Shown here piece after piece: positions 44,901-55,815 of a stretch of DNA of 64,000 nucleotides; position 1 is the stretch's first letter, and each line of letters begins with the position of its first letter. The DNA is from Pinus tabuliformis (lineage: Eukaryota > Streptophyta > Pinopsida > Pinales > Pinaceae). The notes below the pieces were generated by a model, which searched no databases, had not been told where the DNA came from, and saw only the letters and a program-made list of their open reading frames with translations. The translations under genes and the position numbers were made by a program. Location of the stretch: positions 472,871,655-472,935,654 of the forward strand of contig CM062808.1 of assembly GCA_031772625.1 (NCBI GenBank). Reading direction: 5' to 3'.

Positions 44901-46444
44901 ATGACTTTGAAATCATCTACAAAAAAGGGAAGCAAAATGTGGTGGCAGATGCACTCTCAAGAAAGGATGAGGATGTGGAAGCATTGTTGTGTGCCATTTC
45001 TATTATCCAACCAGATTGGATAAACGAAGCAAGGGAGGAATGGAAGAATGACGAAGAAGTGTGGGCACTTATTCGAAAGCTACAACAAGATTCCAGTACT
45101 TCTGATACATTTAGCTGGAAAAATGATTCGTTATGGTACAAAGATCGCTTATACCTCTGTAAGAATTCCCAGCTAAAACAAAAGATTCTTATGGAATTGC
45201 ACACTTCTCCCTTAGGAGGGCACTCAGGATTTTTAAAAACTTACCACAGGGTTAAGAAGGAATTTTTTTGGGATGGCCTTAAATCAGATATTCAAAAGTT
45301 TGTGGCAGAATGTTTGGTTTGCCAGCAAAATAAAGTTGAAACAATTAAGACACCGGGTCTATTACAACCTTTATCCATTCCAAGCCAACGTTGGGAGGAG
45401 GTTTCAATGGATTTTATCACAGGTTTACCCAAGTCTGAGGGAAAGAGTGTCATCATGGTGGTAGTTGACAGACTTACCAAGTATGCACACTTTTGTGCAT
45501 TATCACATCCATTTAAAGCCAGTACAGTTTCTACTGCATTTATGGAAACAGTTCAAAAGCTACATGGAAACCCAAAGATTATTGTAAGTGACAGAGATCC
45601 CATTTTCACTGGAAATTTTTGGACAGAATTATTTTCTTGTCTTGGTACTCAGTTAGCTCATAGCTCATCTTATCATCCTCAATCTGATGGGCAAACTGAG
45701 ATAGTAAACAAATGTTTGGAAGGATATCTTCGTTGCTTTGTATCTGATAAACAGACACAATGGGTCAAATGGTTGCCTCTGGCTGAATGGTGGTATAACA
45801 CTTCCTTCCATACAGCAACAAAAATGACCCCATTTATGGCACTTTATGGGTATCAACCACCATCCATCACATCATATTTAAGAGAAAATTCTAAGGTTCA
45901 GGCAGTGGAACATCACATCGAACATCAACAACAAGTCCTCCAACTCTTAAAGGATAACCTCGTGTTGGCACAAAATAGAATGAAACAACAGGCAGATCAA
46001 CATCGCAGTGAAAGAAGTTTTGATGTAGGTGATTGGGTATTCCTACGGCTACAACCATATAAGCAAATGTCCCTCAAGCAAGCTAAGAAGGATAATAAAT
46101 TATCACCAAAGTATTATGGTCCGTACAAGGTGTTGCAAAAGATTGGTACTATGGCATACAAATTGGAGCTTCCTGCAGCTTCTCGATTGCACCCAGTTTT
46201 CCATGTTTCATGTTTAAAGAAGGTTATAGGCGACAAGCTCCCAGTTCAAACAATATTGCCAGAACTTGACGAGGAAGGAAAAATTATATTGGAACCGGAA
46301 GCAGTCATAGAAACAAGAACTCGACAGCTACGAAATCGATCAATTTCAGAGTATCTTATCAAGTGGAAGAACTTATCCGCTGAAGATTCCACATGGGAGG
46401 ATGAGAATTTTATGCAGAAGTATCCAGAACTACTCAAGCGTTGA
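41951..46444 (+). CDS. gag-pol polyprotein of chromovirus element D (1497 aa, intact)
   Basis: A single open frame with every expected domain in order. Start [12 protein letters not shown], then a coiled coil (residues about 20-105, with [18 protein letters not shown] repeats) and gag (about 130-290). A zinc knuckle [14 protein letters not shown] lies near 328 and the protease [13 protein letters not shown] has its active Asp at 412. RT has FFDDILIYS, catalytic pair D749/D750; RNase H has [14 protein letters not shown]895. Integrase shows the HHCC finger ([11 protein letters not shown]…CLVCQQ) and the D1154, D1214, E1250 triad with 35 residues between the last two. A chromodomain closes the protein (about 1453-1497, [19 protein letters not shown]). 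The chromodomain targets integration to modified histones in this lineage. No stop or frameshift seen; activity is unproven. The first in-frame ATG was chosen. Confidence 0.95.
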   Translation: MPRGKKMQTPSKEPESSSMTHEEEEEMLHDISKLQEQVQQMSRSQKLTEAKISGVESKVNGVESKIKGMEAKMEDSMANLKIDLNTNMEELKKLLQERVTNGEKVVKETHDENKRNVNHDSIDSNVGSKTHHVPKIDMRKFDGKDPATWILQMEQFFDLNNVQNTQKVRMATLYLEPNQFVWYQWLCSRKQFITWAIFTEELIAHYEDTKSNTFFSQLISLKQKGSIMEHIEEFQKLNIRVKDIPEEHRIDVFIGSLKDNIQHDVRLWEPDSLEKAFRLARKMESKIMATRKHTIHNYKEGSVVAHSLPQPTRLTPQQLEEKRAKGLCYNCDSKYTKGHKCAEKKLFYIDCEEEEEKEQERSKEEDIFQEQSLDEEQINPTISCNALAGITTPQTIKIEGQIKKKKVIVLIDSGSTHNFIHCRVAKELNCFLYPAPECQVMIANGGTINCSGKCHNIKLSMGEYVLTSPMLSIPMGGADVVLGVQWLQSLGTIAFNFQELFMKFSVEGKEVELRGIAGKPGKIISSNGMTKLLKKEQRGVIAQLCSLDVSTLESSISPDLQKVLDNHSKVFETPKGLPPMRDHDHAIHLIPGSVPPNIRPYRYPYVQKSEIERMVAEMLEAGIIQPSQSSFSAPVVLVHKKDGSWRMCPDYRELNKLTIKDKFPIPVIDELLDELHGSIYFTKLDLRSGYHQIRMKIEDIPKTAFRTHEGHYEFLVMPFGLTNAPSTFQGLMNSIFKPFLRKFVLVFFDDILIYSKSWKDHVEHVDRVLQLLEEKQLYAKRSKCFFGVQEVEYLGHIVSHEGVKVDPSKIKAIKEWKIPTSIKHLRGFLGLTGYYRKFVKNYGRIAAPLTTLLKKDSFSWTSEATKAFEHLKEAMCQAPVLATPDFTKTFIVECDASGNGIGAVLMQDERPIAFESRPIKGKFLSKAIYEKEMLAILHALKKWRPYLMGRHFKVKTDHDSLKYFLEQRLSSEEQQKWVTKMLGYDFEIIYKKGKQNVVADALSRKDEDVEALLCAISIIQPDWINEAREEWKNDEEVWALIRKLQQDSSTSDTFSWKNDSLWYKDRLYLCKNSQLKQKILMELHTSPLGGHSGFLKTYHRVKKEFFWDGLKSDIQKFVAECLVCQQNKVETIKTPGLLQPLSIPSQRWEEVSMDFITGLPKSEGKSVIMVVVDRLTKYAHFCALSHPFKASTVSTAFMETVQKLHGNPKIIVSDRDPIFTGNFWTELFSCLGTQLAHSSSYHPQSDGQTEIVNKCLEGYLRCFVSDKQTQWVKWLPLAEWWYNTSFHTATKMTPFMALYGYQPPSITSYLRENSKVQAVEHHIEHQQQVLQLLKDNLVLAQNRMKQQADQHRSERSFDVGDWVFLRLQPYKQMSLKQAKKDNKLSPKYYGPYKVLQKIGTMAYKLELPAASRLHPVFHVSCLKKVIGDKLPVQTILPELDEEGKIILEPEAVIETRTRQLRNRSISEYLIKWKNLSAEDSTWEDENFMQKYPELLKR

Positions 46445-46460
46445 GGACAACACTTTTTTG

Positions 46461-46473
46461 AAGGAGAGGGGCA
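46461..46473 (+). promoter_or_regulatory. polypurine tract of element D
   Basis: AAGGAGAGGGGCA directly before the 3' LTR start TGTTGGG. Confidence 0.75.
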
Positions 46474-46733
46474 TGTTGGGTCCCTATAATACTAGTGATT
46501 ACCCCATTACTATTGTAGTTATACCCCTTATTTATATTGTTGTACCCATGTAGTGCCCATATTGTTACTATTGTGCCACATAGAATCCCACTATTGTTAT
46601 TTTTGTGCCCTACAATATTATTGTTATGTAGGCTTGATTGTATTGGGACCACTTAGACTCCTATATATAGAAAGGAGGTTTTTCATTTGTATCATCCAAG
46701 AATTGTTCATTTATGTAATGTAAAGGAGGTTGC
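46474..46733 (+). repeat. 3' LTR of element D, truncated
   Basis: Matches the 5' LTR up to AAAGGAGGTT, then diverges abruptly to GCTGTTAATT. About 70 bp of U5 is missing, including the TTTCATAACA end. The break marks a deletion or rearrangement junction with the LINE-containing segment. Confidence 0.88.
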
Positions 46734-46881
46734 TGTTAATTATTGGTATGGTTGTGTTATAAAGTATTAAGTATGTGATTCAAGGTTCAAATACCCTGAT
46801 TTTGATACTCAATGTTTTGGAGTGAACTAGAGTGAGGTTTTATGTGCATGCGAAGTTAGGGTTTGAAATAGATGGTGTTTA
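46734..46881. other. junction segment between D and LINE
   Basis: No recognisable feature; may be the 5' part of the LINE. Confidence 0.3.
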
Positions 46882-47250
46882 GAGGGGGAGGGAGCGGGGA
46901 TCCCTCCTATCAAAATGTGGTAACAGACAAAGGGAAGGGTCCAAGGCAGGATTCAAGTTTATAGCCGACGATGTATCAGGTAACAACCAAGGAGTGGTTG
47001 GAGTAGGTACTCAGGGCGGGAATGCTCAGAGAAGAGAAGAGGACAGAAGTAGTCTAGGGAATCAGGCGCATCAACAACAAAAGTCAAAAGGGACCACTGG
47101 GAATGAGCTGTGTAAGCCCAAAATGGCAGTAATCCCAATGACATTAATCACATATCCTAAGACTCATGCCTTTAGGGATCACATGCGATCATATGCTATT
47201 ATCTGCAAGTTTATGTGTGTCTGACCCACAAAAAAGTGTTATGCGACTGG
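46882..47250 (+). pseudogene. L1-type LINE ORF1, part 1
   Basis: The plus frame reads …AGFKFIADDVSG…, then KTHAFRDHMRSYAIICKFMCV; after a stop and a one-base shift near 47235 it reads KVLCDW. This is the start of the nucleic-acid-binding ORF1 of plant L1-like LINEs. It is cut at ACTGG by copia element E, and the frame resumes at 52194 (…INHYCKP, GEIELHLGSSG), which proves continuity. ORF1 protein coats LINE RNA. Confidence 0.65.
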
Positions 47251-47706
47251 TGTTGGGTTATGTTATATTCTTTCCACAACTAGCCCATGTAGTAATTGGG
47301 GGTTAGAGGGGGGGAGGTCACAGGGGGTTTGAGGTGTACCTGTAACCCCACTTTATGGGGTCCGAGGCAGCGCCCCAAAAAATTTTGGTTTTGGACCCTA
47401 TGTTAGGTTGGGCGGACCCACCTATGGTTTTATGCATGATTTCTGCACATGTTTTTTGGACGCGATGGTTTTCGGTCCATGGTATTGGACGTAATGGTTT
47501 TCAGTCCATGGTATTAGATGCTTCGGCATGTATAAATATGTATTATAACATTGAAAGGAATATAATGAAAATTCAAGCTGGTAGTCTTGGTTTTGGGATC
47601 CAGGGGAAATCTCTATGTATATGTGCTTTATGTGTTATGCTCTCGTGTTGTTTATTTTCTGTGTTTAAGAAATGCAGGTAATTTCTATATGGGGTTAAAA
47701 CCTACA
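47251..47706 (+). repeat. 5' LTR of element E
   Basis: 456 bp. Contains an imperfect tandem repeat of about 28 bases (GGACG.GATGGTTTTCGGTCCATGGT type, 47457-47520), shared with the other E/F LTRs. Confidence 0.9.
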
Positions 47707-47708
47707 TT

Positions 47709-47720
47709 TGGTATCAGAGC
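47709..47720 (+). promoter_or_regulatory. primer-binding site of element E
   Basis: TGGTATCAGAGC two bases after the LTR end. Confidence 0.85.
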
Positions 47721-47828
47721 TACTTTGGCTTCAAGGGGACACCTTTGTTATTGAGGGGTTTTGCTCAGGCTTGTGGTGAACCCTATTTAGTGGGAGATCT
47801 ACGAGGTCAATTCTGGTGGTGAAAGAAG

Positions 47829-48415
47829 ATGGCGAGCAGTGGAAAGATAGAGATCAAGAAATTTAATGGTCAGAGTTTTGAGTTATGGAAACTCAAGATG
47901 GAGGATCTACTGGTGGATAAAGATCAATGGATCACAGTAGATCTGGGTACTAAACCAACGGGAGTGTCTGATGAAGAATGGAAGAGGTTGGATCGGAAGG
48001 CAAAGAGCACAATACGATTGTGTGTCTCAGATTCAGTATTGTTGAATGTATCAAGGGAAGCTACATTGAAGGCTTTGTGAGAAAAGTTAGGGATTTTGTA
48101 CCAATCTAAGTCTCTGGTGAATAAACTGTTCCTGCGGAAAAAGCTGTATAACCTGAGGATGAAAGATGGAGACTCGGTCACAGAGCATCTGAACGCATTT
48201 AAGATTGTGGTAAAGATATTAAAATTTCAGATGAAGATAAGTGCATCGGTTTGTTGTGTTATCTACCAGATTCGTGTGATAGTATGGTTATTGCAATAGG
48301 TAGTAATGCAACTGCCTTGCAGTTTGATGAAATAGTCTCAGCCTTGCTGACGATGGAGATGAGACGGAAAAATATGGAGAGCCAGAATGGTGATGCCTTG
48401 TCTATATGAGGATGG
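47829..48415 (+). pseudogene. gag of element E, disabled
   Basis: Starts MASSGKIEIKKFNGQSFELW, the Tnt1-like gag N-terminus (KFNG..FELWKLKMEDLL). A TGA at 48078 replaces the Trp of an LWEKLG-type motif. Compared with element F, about 16 bases are missing near 48215, shifting the frame before LPDSWDS. The remaining region (INLR-type helix, ATALQFDEIVS) is readable only across frames. Confidence 0.85.
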
Positions 48416-48436
48416 TCCCAAAACAGAAACAAAAAT

Positions 48437-49990
48437 ATGTCATCGAGTGGGAGATCTAAATCTCCAGGAAAACCTCCAAAGGTGGTGTGCTGGAAATGCG
48501 GAAAGGAAGGGCACTACAAAAGGGACTATAAATCTAAAGCTCCTGATAAAGGAAAAGGATCTGATGATTCTCCTTTTGCAGAGGCAAAAACCACCTCAGA
48601 TGAAGGTGGGGATGTGTACTTGGCTTCTTCAAGTACACATGTAGATCATGAAGCATGGTTAACTGACTTAGGTACATCCTTTCACTTCACTCCCCATAGA
48701 GAGTGGTTCTACAAGTATGAGAAATACGATGGTGGTGATGTCTTCTTAGGGGATGATAAGAAGGCTAGAATCGTTGGTCGCGGAAAAGTAAAGTTGAAGC
48801 TGCAAGGTGGAAGGGTTAGAACACTTCCAAGTGTTCTGCATATTCCTGCATTGGCTAGAAATATGATTTCTATAAGCAAGTTGAATGATGCAGGTGTAAA
48901 AACAGTGTTCGAGAAGGATACATGCAAGATGGTTCGGGGAGCACTGGTATTGATGTGGGGGATTCGGATTGGAACTCTATACAAGCTGCAAGTTAGCACG
49001 GTTGTTGATGGGTGCAACAGTTTTGCGGTTCCTGAAAGTGGAGCAGAAAATCTAGTGGTCTCTAGAGAGAAGACCATGTTGTGGCATCAAAGGCTTAGAC
49101 ATATTGGAGAGAAGGGCCTTCGAATACTTCATGGTAAAGGTATGGTAGAAGGTATGAGTAATAGCTCTCTGGATTTTGATTTTTGTGAAAATTGTGTATA
49201 TGGGAAGCAGAATCGGGTGAGTTTCCCCTCTGGTAGTAAGAGGGCGAAACAGATATTAGAGCTTGTGCACAGTGATGTGTTTGGACCTATGAAGGTTCCA
49301 TCACTGGGTAAGTCTTTATACTATTTATCATTTATAGATGACTTCTCAAGGAATACATGGATATATTTCCTTAAGAAGAAATCTGAAGTCTTTGACAGGT
49401 TTAAAGAATTTAAGGCTCTCGTGGAAAATCAAACATATAAGAAGATAAAGGTGCTAAGGATAGATAATGGTGGAGAGTTTTGTAGTAATGAATTTGAACA
49501 ATTTCGTAAGAAGTGTGGTATAGCACGATAGAAGACTACTCCATATACACCTTAGAAAAATGGAGTTGTAGAAAGAATGAATAAGACGTTGATGGAAAGG
49601 TCAAGAAACATGCTCAGTGGTGCCGGATTAGGACAGGAATTCTGGGCAGAGGCAGTGGATACTGCATGTTACCTGGTCAACAGGTCACCTTCATCAGCGT
49701 TGGAGGATAAGACTCCATAAGTGGTATGGACTGGTAAGAAACCCTCTCTTTCACATCTGAGGGTATTTGGATGTGATGCATATGTACATGTTCCAAAGGA
49801 GAAACAAACCAAGTTGGATAGTAAATCTGAAGCCAGTCACACAGAAGGTTGTGTACAATTGAGATGTGGTGTTCAGAGAGGTAAAAGATGTTATTAAACA
49901 TGAAGTCCAACCAAAGGAACCTGAGAAGATAGAGTTTGAGCTTAAGGAGGAAGAATCAGACTCTACAACAGAGGATGAATCAGAAGATGA
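48437..49990 (+). pseudogene. zinc knuckle, protease and integrase of element E, disabled
   Basis: The knuckle CWKCGKEGHYKRDY has lost its final Cys (Tyr instead; element F keeps Cys). The protease motif is DLGTSFHFT, where F has DSGASFHFT, so the active-site Ser and Ala are changed. The pre-integrase finger (LWHQRLRHIGEKGL…CENCVYGKQ) and core follow: VHSDVFGPM, LRIDNGGEF, NGVVERMNK. Stops at about 49529 (before KTTPYTP) and 49553 (before KNGVVERMN), plus a deletion near 49830. It would process and integrate; clearly defective. Confidence 0.88.
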
Positions 49991-50111
49991 AGAGCCACAA
50001 ACTCTGGGTGTGAGAAGATCGGTTCGAGAAAGAAGGTAGCCAGAAAGGTATAGTCCATTTTCTTTCTATTCAAATTTTGCTTTATCTATTATTGACGATG
50101 ATCCCAGAACT

Positions 50112-51678
50112 GTGAAGGAAGCAGTAGATTCAGAGGATGGCAAACTCTGGAAAAAGGCCATGGTTAATGAAATGGCGTCTTTTCACAAAAATGAGGCTTG
50201 GGATCTGGTGGAGTTGCCGGTTGGAAGGAAACCCATTGGCAGCAAATGGGTGTTCAAGAAGAGGACAAATGCAGAAGGAAAGGTGGAGGAATACAAAGCT
50301 CGGTTGGTAGCAAAATGTTATTCCCAAGAACCGGGAATTGATTTTGGTGATATTTTTTCTCCTGTCGCCAAGGTAACTACTATTAGATTACTTTTATCTG
50401 TTGTTGTTGCTTTTGATTTTGAGGTAGAACAGATGGATGTGAAGATAGCATTTCTTCACAGGGATCTAGAAGATGAAATCTACATGAAGCAACTTGAAGG
50501 CTTTGCGGTGAAGGGTAAGAAAGAACTAGTATGCAAGTTAAAGAAGTCTCTGTATGGGTTAAAATTGTGACCAAGGATGTGGTATCAAGAATTTTGATAC
50601 ATTTATACGAGGACTTGGCTTCATCAGAAGCAAAGCAGGTCATTGTGTGTATTTTAAATTAATTGGTGACCGTGTTATTTATCTGGTCTTGTATGTGGAT
50701 GATATGTTGTTGGTTGGAAATGACAAAGAAGTTATACAAGATTTGAAGACCCAATTGTCCTCAAAATTTGACATGAAAGATCTTGGTGCTGCAAAATATA
50801 TTTTGGGCATGGAAATTAAAAGAGATCGAGTAAACAGGAAGCTCTGGTTAAACTAGAGGAAGTATGTCGAGACAATATTGCAGAGGTTTAATATGCATGA
50901 TAGTAAACCGATGAAGGTTCTTATTCCTGTAGGTGTGAGGTTATCTATTGAACAGTGTCCCAAGACACAAGAAGAGGAAGAGGACATGTCTCGTGTTCCA
51001 TATGCAAGTGTAGTCAGTAGCCTAATGTATGCAATGGTCTATACTAGACCAGACATTGCACATGCAGTGGGAGTATTGAGTAGGTTTATGTCAAAACTAG
51101 GGAAGGAGCACTGGACAATAGTGAAGCAAGTTTTCAAGTATTTGCATGGCACTAGTGATTATGGTTTGTGCTACCAAGGAAGACCAGGATTGGACAGAGT
51201 GTTTGATATTCATGGCTTTGTTGATGCATACTGGGCTGGAGATCTGGATCAGAGAAGATCTACAAGTGGGTGTGTGTTTAACCTATTTGGAGGTGCAGTC
51301 AGTTGGGTGAGTAAGAAACAATCTGTAGTGGCACTATCAACTACAGAGGCAGAATACATGGCAGCCACTCATGCAAGCAAGGAAGTAGTTTGGTTGCAGA
51401 GATTGTGTTCAAGTATGGGGTTAGTACAGGAAGCTATAAGGATAGATTGTGACAGCCAAAGTGTAATTTTCTTGGCAAAGAACCCTACATATCATTCAAA
51501 GACAAAGCACATTGATGTTCAGTATCACTTTGTGAGGGATATGATAGAAGAAAAAAAGGTGTTGCTGGTAAAGGTGGACACTTTGAAGAATACTACAGAT
51601 GCATTGACAAAATCTGTGAGCTCTGAGAAGTTCTCTTGTTGTAGAGAAACAATGGGCGTTGCAGGGCTGGATAAATGA
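50112..51678 (+). pseudogene. RT and RNase H of element E, disabled
   Basis: Copia RT: KEAVDSEDGKLWKKAM, GSKWVFKKR, KARLVAKCYSQEPGIDF, FDFEVEQMDVKIAFLHRDL, KLKKSLYGLK and the catalytic LYVDDMLLVG (about 50683-50712). A stop at 50568 and an indel near 50590 break RT; another stop at about 50854 precedes the RNase H connection. RNase H is in one open stretch (50878-51678): DAYWAGDLDQRRSTSG, where DADWAGD is usual, then STTEAEYMAATHA and DCDSQSVIFLAKNP. Ends TGA at 51678, about 35 bases before the polypurine tract. Confidence 0.88.
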
Positions 51679-51712
51679 CTAAGCTCTCTTGTGGCCCCCT
51701 GTGGAAATAAAA

Positions 51713-51727
51713 CAACATGTGGGAGAA
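51713..51727 (+). promoter_or_regulatory. polypurine tract of element E
   Basis: ACATGTGGGAGAA immediately before the 3' LTR start TGTTGGG. Confidence 0.6.
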
Positions 51728-52188
51728 TGTTGGGTTGTGTTATATTCTTTCCACAACTAGCCCATGTAGTTAATCTAGGGTTAGAGGGGAGGAGGTCACA
51801 TGGGGTTTGAGGTGTACCTGTAACCCCACTTTATGGGGTCCAGGGCAGCACCCTGGAAAATTTTGGTTTTGGACCCTATGTTAGGTTGGGCGGACCCACC
51901 TATGGTTTGTGCATGATTTTCACACATGTTTTTTGGACGCGATGGTTTTCAGTCCATGGTATTGGACGTGATGGTTTTTGGTCCATGGTATTGGATGCTT
52001 CAACATGCATAAATATGTATTATAACATTGAAAGGAATATAATGAAAAATCAAGCTGGTAGTCTCGGTTTAGGGATCCAAGGGAAATCTCTGTGTATATG
52101 TGTTTTATGTATTATGCTCTCGCATTGTTTATTTTCTGTGTTTAAGAATTCGTATGCAGGTAATTTTTGTACGGGGTTAAAACCTACA
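51728..52188 (+). repeat. 3' LTR of element E
   Basis: 461 bp, ends AACCTACA then ATTGG. A few substitutions and small indels versus the 5' LTR. Confidence 0.9.
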
Positions 52189-52193
52189 ATTGG

Positions 52194-52469
52194 ATCAATC
52201 ACTACTGCAAGCCGTGAGGGGAGATTGAGTTGCATCTAGGGTCTAGTGGTTCTTTACTATGGTATTTGAAAATATGGAGGATAGATACCCAATATTTTAT
52301 GGAGGACCCTACTTCTTTGCATCAACAGGTCTATATATGCACCCGTGGATGGAAAATTTCACTCCAGAAAAGGAGATTTTTACTAGAGTTCCAGTTTGGG
52401 TCAAGTTTTAATCATTACCCCTTGACTACTGGATACCTTCGACCCTAAAGCACATAGGAATCACACTAG
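52194..52469 (+). pseudogene. L1-type LINE ORF1, part 2
   Basis: Reads INHYCKP, a stop, then GEIELHLGSSG; later FENMEDRYPIFYGGPYFFAS, GLYMHPWMENFTPEKE, TRVPVWVKF, a stop, SLPLDYW and IGITL. This is the conserved DUF4283-type domain of plant LINE ORF1. Interrupted after ACTAG by the TRIM and resumes at 53169 as GKFIKITEET. Confidence 0.8.
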
Positions 52470-53168
52470 TGTTGGAGAATCTAATTCCAACCACCTGTTA
52501 GGTGTTAATCCATGTGTCAGTCTATTTGAGTTTAGTCCAGTCCAGTTAAATTTATTTGAGAGTTTCACTCCAGTCATTAATTACAATTGTCTCCTATGTA
52601 ATCTTATTTAAGTATTAATAATATTGAGAAGAGTATCTATACTCCACGTTTTTCATTCCTTAACATGGTTTCAGAGCCTGATCTGCGTAAGACTCCTTGA
52701 GAGTAGAATTTCATTTTTTTTTCTCATAAATAATAGCAGAGGCCGTGACGAGCACAAGGATGAGAAGGCGAGAGAAAGTGCGACAACAACAAAACTTCGC
52801 ACTTTTGAAGAAAAGAAAGTGTGACAAAGAGTGTCAAATTTATGAAATTGTATAATTTTGGGGTCTGTTGCACCCTGTTTGTGACTATAGTGCACAACCT
52901 TGTGCATCCAGTCTGTGTTGGGTAGTGCACAACTTGAAATCTTGAAGCACGTGGCCAACGTAAAATGAAGGGGGAGTGTTGGAGAATCTAATTCCAACCA
53001 CCTGCTAGGTATCAATCCAGATGTCACATTCTATTTGAGTTTAGTTTAGTTCAGTGAAGTTTAGTTGAGAATTTCACTCCAATCATTAATTACTACTATC
53101 TTCTATGTAATATTATTTAAGTGTTGATAATATTTAGAAGAGTATCTTTGCTCCATGTTTTTCATTCA
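52470..53168 (+). mobile_element. TRIM (miniature LTR retrotransposon), 699 bp
   Basis: Two direct repeats of about 192 bp (52470-52665 and 52977-53168) start TGTTGGAGAATC. Right after the first lies TGGTTTCAGAGC (52666-52677), a Met-type primer site with one change; GAAGGGGGAG (about 52967-52976) precedes the second. There is no coding capacity in the 0.3-kb interior. Flanked by ACTAG (52465-52469) and ACTGG (53169-53173), a target duplication with one mutation. The second repeat's end is slightly shortened (CATTCA versus CATTCCTTAACA). It needs proteins from another element. Confidence 0.88.
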
Positions 53169-54345
53169 ACTGGGAAAGTTTATTAAGATAACAGAGGAAA
53201 CGCTTTAGGGAAGATATATATCATATGCAAAAATTTGTGTGGAAATTGATGTTTCAGGTGCACATCCTGAAGCGATCAAACTACAATTTAGGGATGAAAT
53301 ATGGTTACAATCGGTAGATCACAAGAAGATTCCCTTTAGGTGTAGACACTGTCATGAACATGGAAACCTGATCCGGGAATTCCCTCTAAATATACTTGAG
53401 GAATAGGTGAAAGAACAAGAACGGAATGATGATGAAGGTTTTGTGAGACCAAACACAAGGGGGTGCGCTAACAAAAAACATCAACCAAGAAATAAAGGAG
53501 GCAGAATGGCACAAAGGAATAGTTTTGAATTCTTTTATGAAGAAAATTTGGAGCCTCACAAGAATGAAGAATATAAAATAGAGGAGCATGCAGAAGAAAA
53601 AGAGGAAGAAATGCTACCGCCGCCAGAATATTTTGGATAAAACTTGGACATATGGGATCTGTGTAAAGACGTTGAAGGATATGTTGAGATGACCCCAAGT
53701 GAGATAGGTACAAAAGACCCATATCTATAGGAAATAGTGGAAAGGGAAGGGATTGACCTTCAGAATATGGTGGAACAAGTCGAGAAACAAGGATTAGAGG
53801 TCATCCCAGCAGAGCAGATGAATAGAATCTAATACCTATTACCAATGAGAGAAGAGGCTAAATTACAAGGCCATAAATGGCCACATGCAAACATAAGGGA
53901 GATGGGAGTTAAAGCATTAGGATGTCAGCCAATATTAACGTCATGAAACATCCAATGGAAAAGAGGGAGGAAGTCCAACATTGTAGCTCTCCAGGAGTTG
54001 GGAGCAGTGTTGATCAATTCAAGCAAGATGAGATTGCTAAGCTCACAACCCAATCTCTATAGTTAAAAACTAAAGTTCTAACATGGAATGGAAGGGGCAT
54101 AAGTAGCCTTAGAAAACAAAGATTGCTTAAGAAAAAGACAAAAATGGAACAATCATGTCTTGTTTCCTTCAGGAAACGAAATGTTCCATAAAGAAGATTA
54201 GGGAGGTAAGAAGGAAATTAGGAAGGGCTTTTACTTTCTTGAGGTAGCAAGGCAAGGTTCTGCAGGTAGTTTGGTGACTTGGTTGAACCCTCAAGTCCTT
54301 AATTTAATTGATGCAGAAGCCACTAGATCTTACTTATAAGTGGAA
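53169..54345 (+). pseudogene. L1-type LINE ORF1 part 3 and start of ORF2 endonuclease
   Basis: ORF1 continues with GKFIKITEET, ICVEIDVSGAHPEAIKLQF and a zinc knuckle, FRCRHCHEHGNLIREFPLN (normally C at the last position). An acidic tail runs to about 53640. From about 54064 the frame KVLTWNGRGISSLRKQRLL, then FLQETKCS and GSAGSLVTWLNPQVLNLIDA, is the N-terminal part of the AP-type endonuclease that nicks target DNA. Stops and shifts are frequent. The sequence stops near 54345 with no RT domain, so the 3' part of the LINE is missing. Confidence 0.75.
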
Positions 54346-54922
54346 ATGCAGGTTATAAGGGTCCTATAATTTATAGGATCTCAAGGTGATTGGTTATTTT
54401 ATTTCAGAAATCTCATATTGTAAATAATATTCCATGTTGTAAATTATTTCCAAAAAAGGTCAAAACCTTGAGAAAATAAAAAAAATATGCTTGCAAGTCG
54501 AAATGCAGAATTAGATAATAATTAAGTGTGTTTAGATTAAATTAATCACATCATTTAAATGTGATTAAATAAATTTTAATAAGGCCTTCGTACTATAGCT
54601 TTGATTTTATTGTAAAATTGATAATGACAAAAGGAGATTTGTCATATATGGTTAAAATGTGCACATCTTCCGCGGTCGATTTTTAGTGAACATTCAATCT
54701 GACAGCACCCAATCTAATTCAAACCCCCTCGCCTTATCTCCCTTTATCGGTTGGGTGGGGGGGTGGGGGGTGTTGTGTGATTTTACCCCCGATCCCTGCT
54801 GCTACGTGTCCACTCCTCAACATTTCGGACCCCCCTTCACTAATACCACAATCTGCCTCAACCCCCGTCCAAAAGTGGTACCCACTCATTTCCACAAACT
54901 TCCTTCCCGATTGCATCACACC

Positions 54923-55042
54923 CCACTTCCACTTAACCGCCACTTCACTACTGCCACATATCCTCCATCTATTACTCTCGCCCCACTTCCACTCAACTGC
55001 CTCTTCACTACCGCCATGTATCCTCCGCCTATTACTATCACC
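54923..55042 (+). repeat. 60-bp tandem repeat, two copies
   Basis: Units at 54923-54982 and 54983-55042 begin CCACTTCCACT and end with TATTACT followed by a CGCC or CACC end. About 83 % identical by eye, period divisible by three. Confidence 0.75.
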
Positions 55043-55204
55043 CCAACGTCCACCCGCCATGTCCCCCCTCATCTTCCACTCCTATTCTGCCACCTAATCA
55101 TATTTCTACCAACGTTGTACCTCCATGTCACCTCCTGCCTCCACGTCATATGTCTGTTTCATGGTCAGTTAAATTATGTTTTTTTTCCCTATACAACATA
55201 GTAA

Positions 55205-55545
55205 TTTCAAACATGGTTTACAAACAACTGAGAATTAATTTTCAAAATCAGAAAGAGGTTTTTGTTTCTAACATCCTCATGCAAAACAACCTCTCTCAGT
55301 TTTGTAACAACTATTATGGATTCAGATGAATCTTTACAGGTATATTTTCCTGAATTTTCCTGTTTTCAGACAGTGTTTTCAAATGTGGTTTTCGAGCAGT
55401 TGGAAATGAATTTTCAAAAAAAAAAAGATGTTTTGGTTTCCAATATCATCATTTACAAAAACCTTTCTCTGTTTTCTAACAACGATTATGGTTTAGGATA
55501 TAAAAAGGTATTACAGGACCCTATTTTTCAGAATTTCGGGAGGAA
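55205..55545 (+). repeat. diverged tandem duplication of about 170 bp
   Basis: Units begin near 55205 and 55376 with TTCAAA.(A/G)TGGTTT and share AATTTTCAAAA, CCTCTCTCAGTTTT/CCTTTCTCTGTTTT and TAACAAC.ATTATGG. Each contains a TTACAGG near its end. Confidence 0.55.
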
Positions 55546-55815
55546 AAAACTCTAAGACAATTAGTGACTTGGATGCTACCTCATCAAATAAGAGTTGCTA
55601 TCAAATTCGAATTTCTCTTCTTTGTCATCAGAAATCTGCAAAGATAGTGCCAAGTAGATTCATTAGTTTTGAATGTCCTATATTTGTGTAATACAGTTTG
55701 AGATATTTGTAAACAAATCTTGATATTTTTTCAAGATATTTTAGTTTATAATTTGTATAAATACTTCATAGTTTGAAGTATTACAGGTTGATTGTTGATT
55801 GTTGAATATAATTTC

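Larger units (their letters stand above)
40951..46733 (+). mobile_element. element D: chromodomain Ty3/gypsy retrotransposon
   Basis: Plus-strand element: 333-bp 5' LTR (40951-41283), Met-type primer site (41286-41297), one uninterrupted gag-pol frame (41951-46444), polypurine tract (46461-46473) and a 3' LTR cut after about 260 bp (46733). Short LTRs plus a C-terminal chromodomain place it among chromoviruses (Reina-like size, sublineage unproven). The LTRs differ at only about six positions over the shared 260 bp, so it is fairly young. A solo LTR of the same family lies at 57068-57400. No right target duplication because the 3' end is missing. Confidence 0.92.
47251..52188 (+). mobile_element. 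element E: Tnt1-like copia retrotransposon, decayed
   Basis: LTRs 47251-47706 and 51728-52188 (TGTTGGGTT…AACCTACA), Met-type primer site 47709-47720, polypurine tract ending at 51727. Flanked by ACTGG (47246-47250) and ATTGG (52189-52193), a target duplication with one change. The flanking LINE reading frame is continuous once E is removed. Order gag, protease, integrase, RT, RNase H is copia; wording of motifs resembles Tnt1/Tork elements. Many stops, so not autonomous. Close relative of element F. Confidence 0.9.
54346..55815. other. unassigned segment with two local duplications
   Basis: AT-rich to 54658. A 180-codon plus-strand open frame (54659-55201) is Pro/Leu/His/Thr-rich and owes its length to a 60-bp repeat; I do not call it a gene. 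A diverged duplication follows at 55205-55545. No retroelement domain. Confidence 0.4.

Noticed and set aside
54659..55201. 180-codon plus-strand open frame
   Set aside because: Low-complexity Pro/His/Thr composition produced by a C-rich 60-bp repeat; no domain or codon signal.
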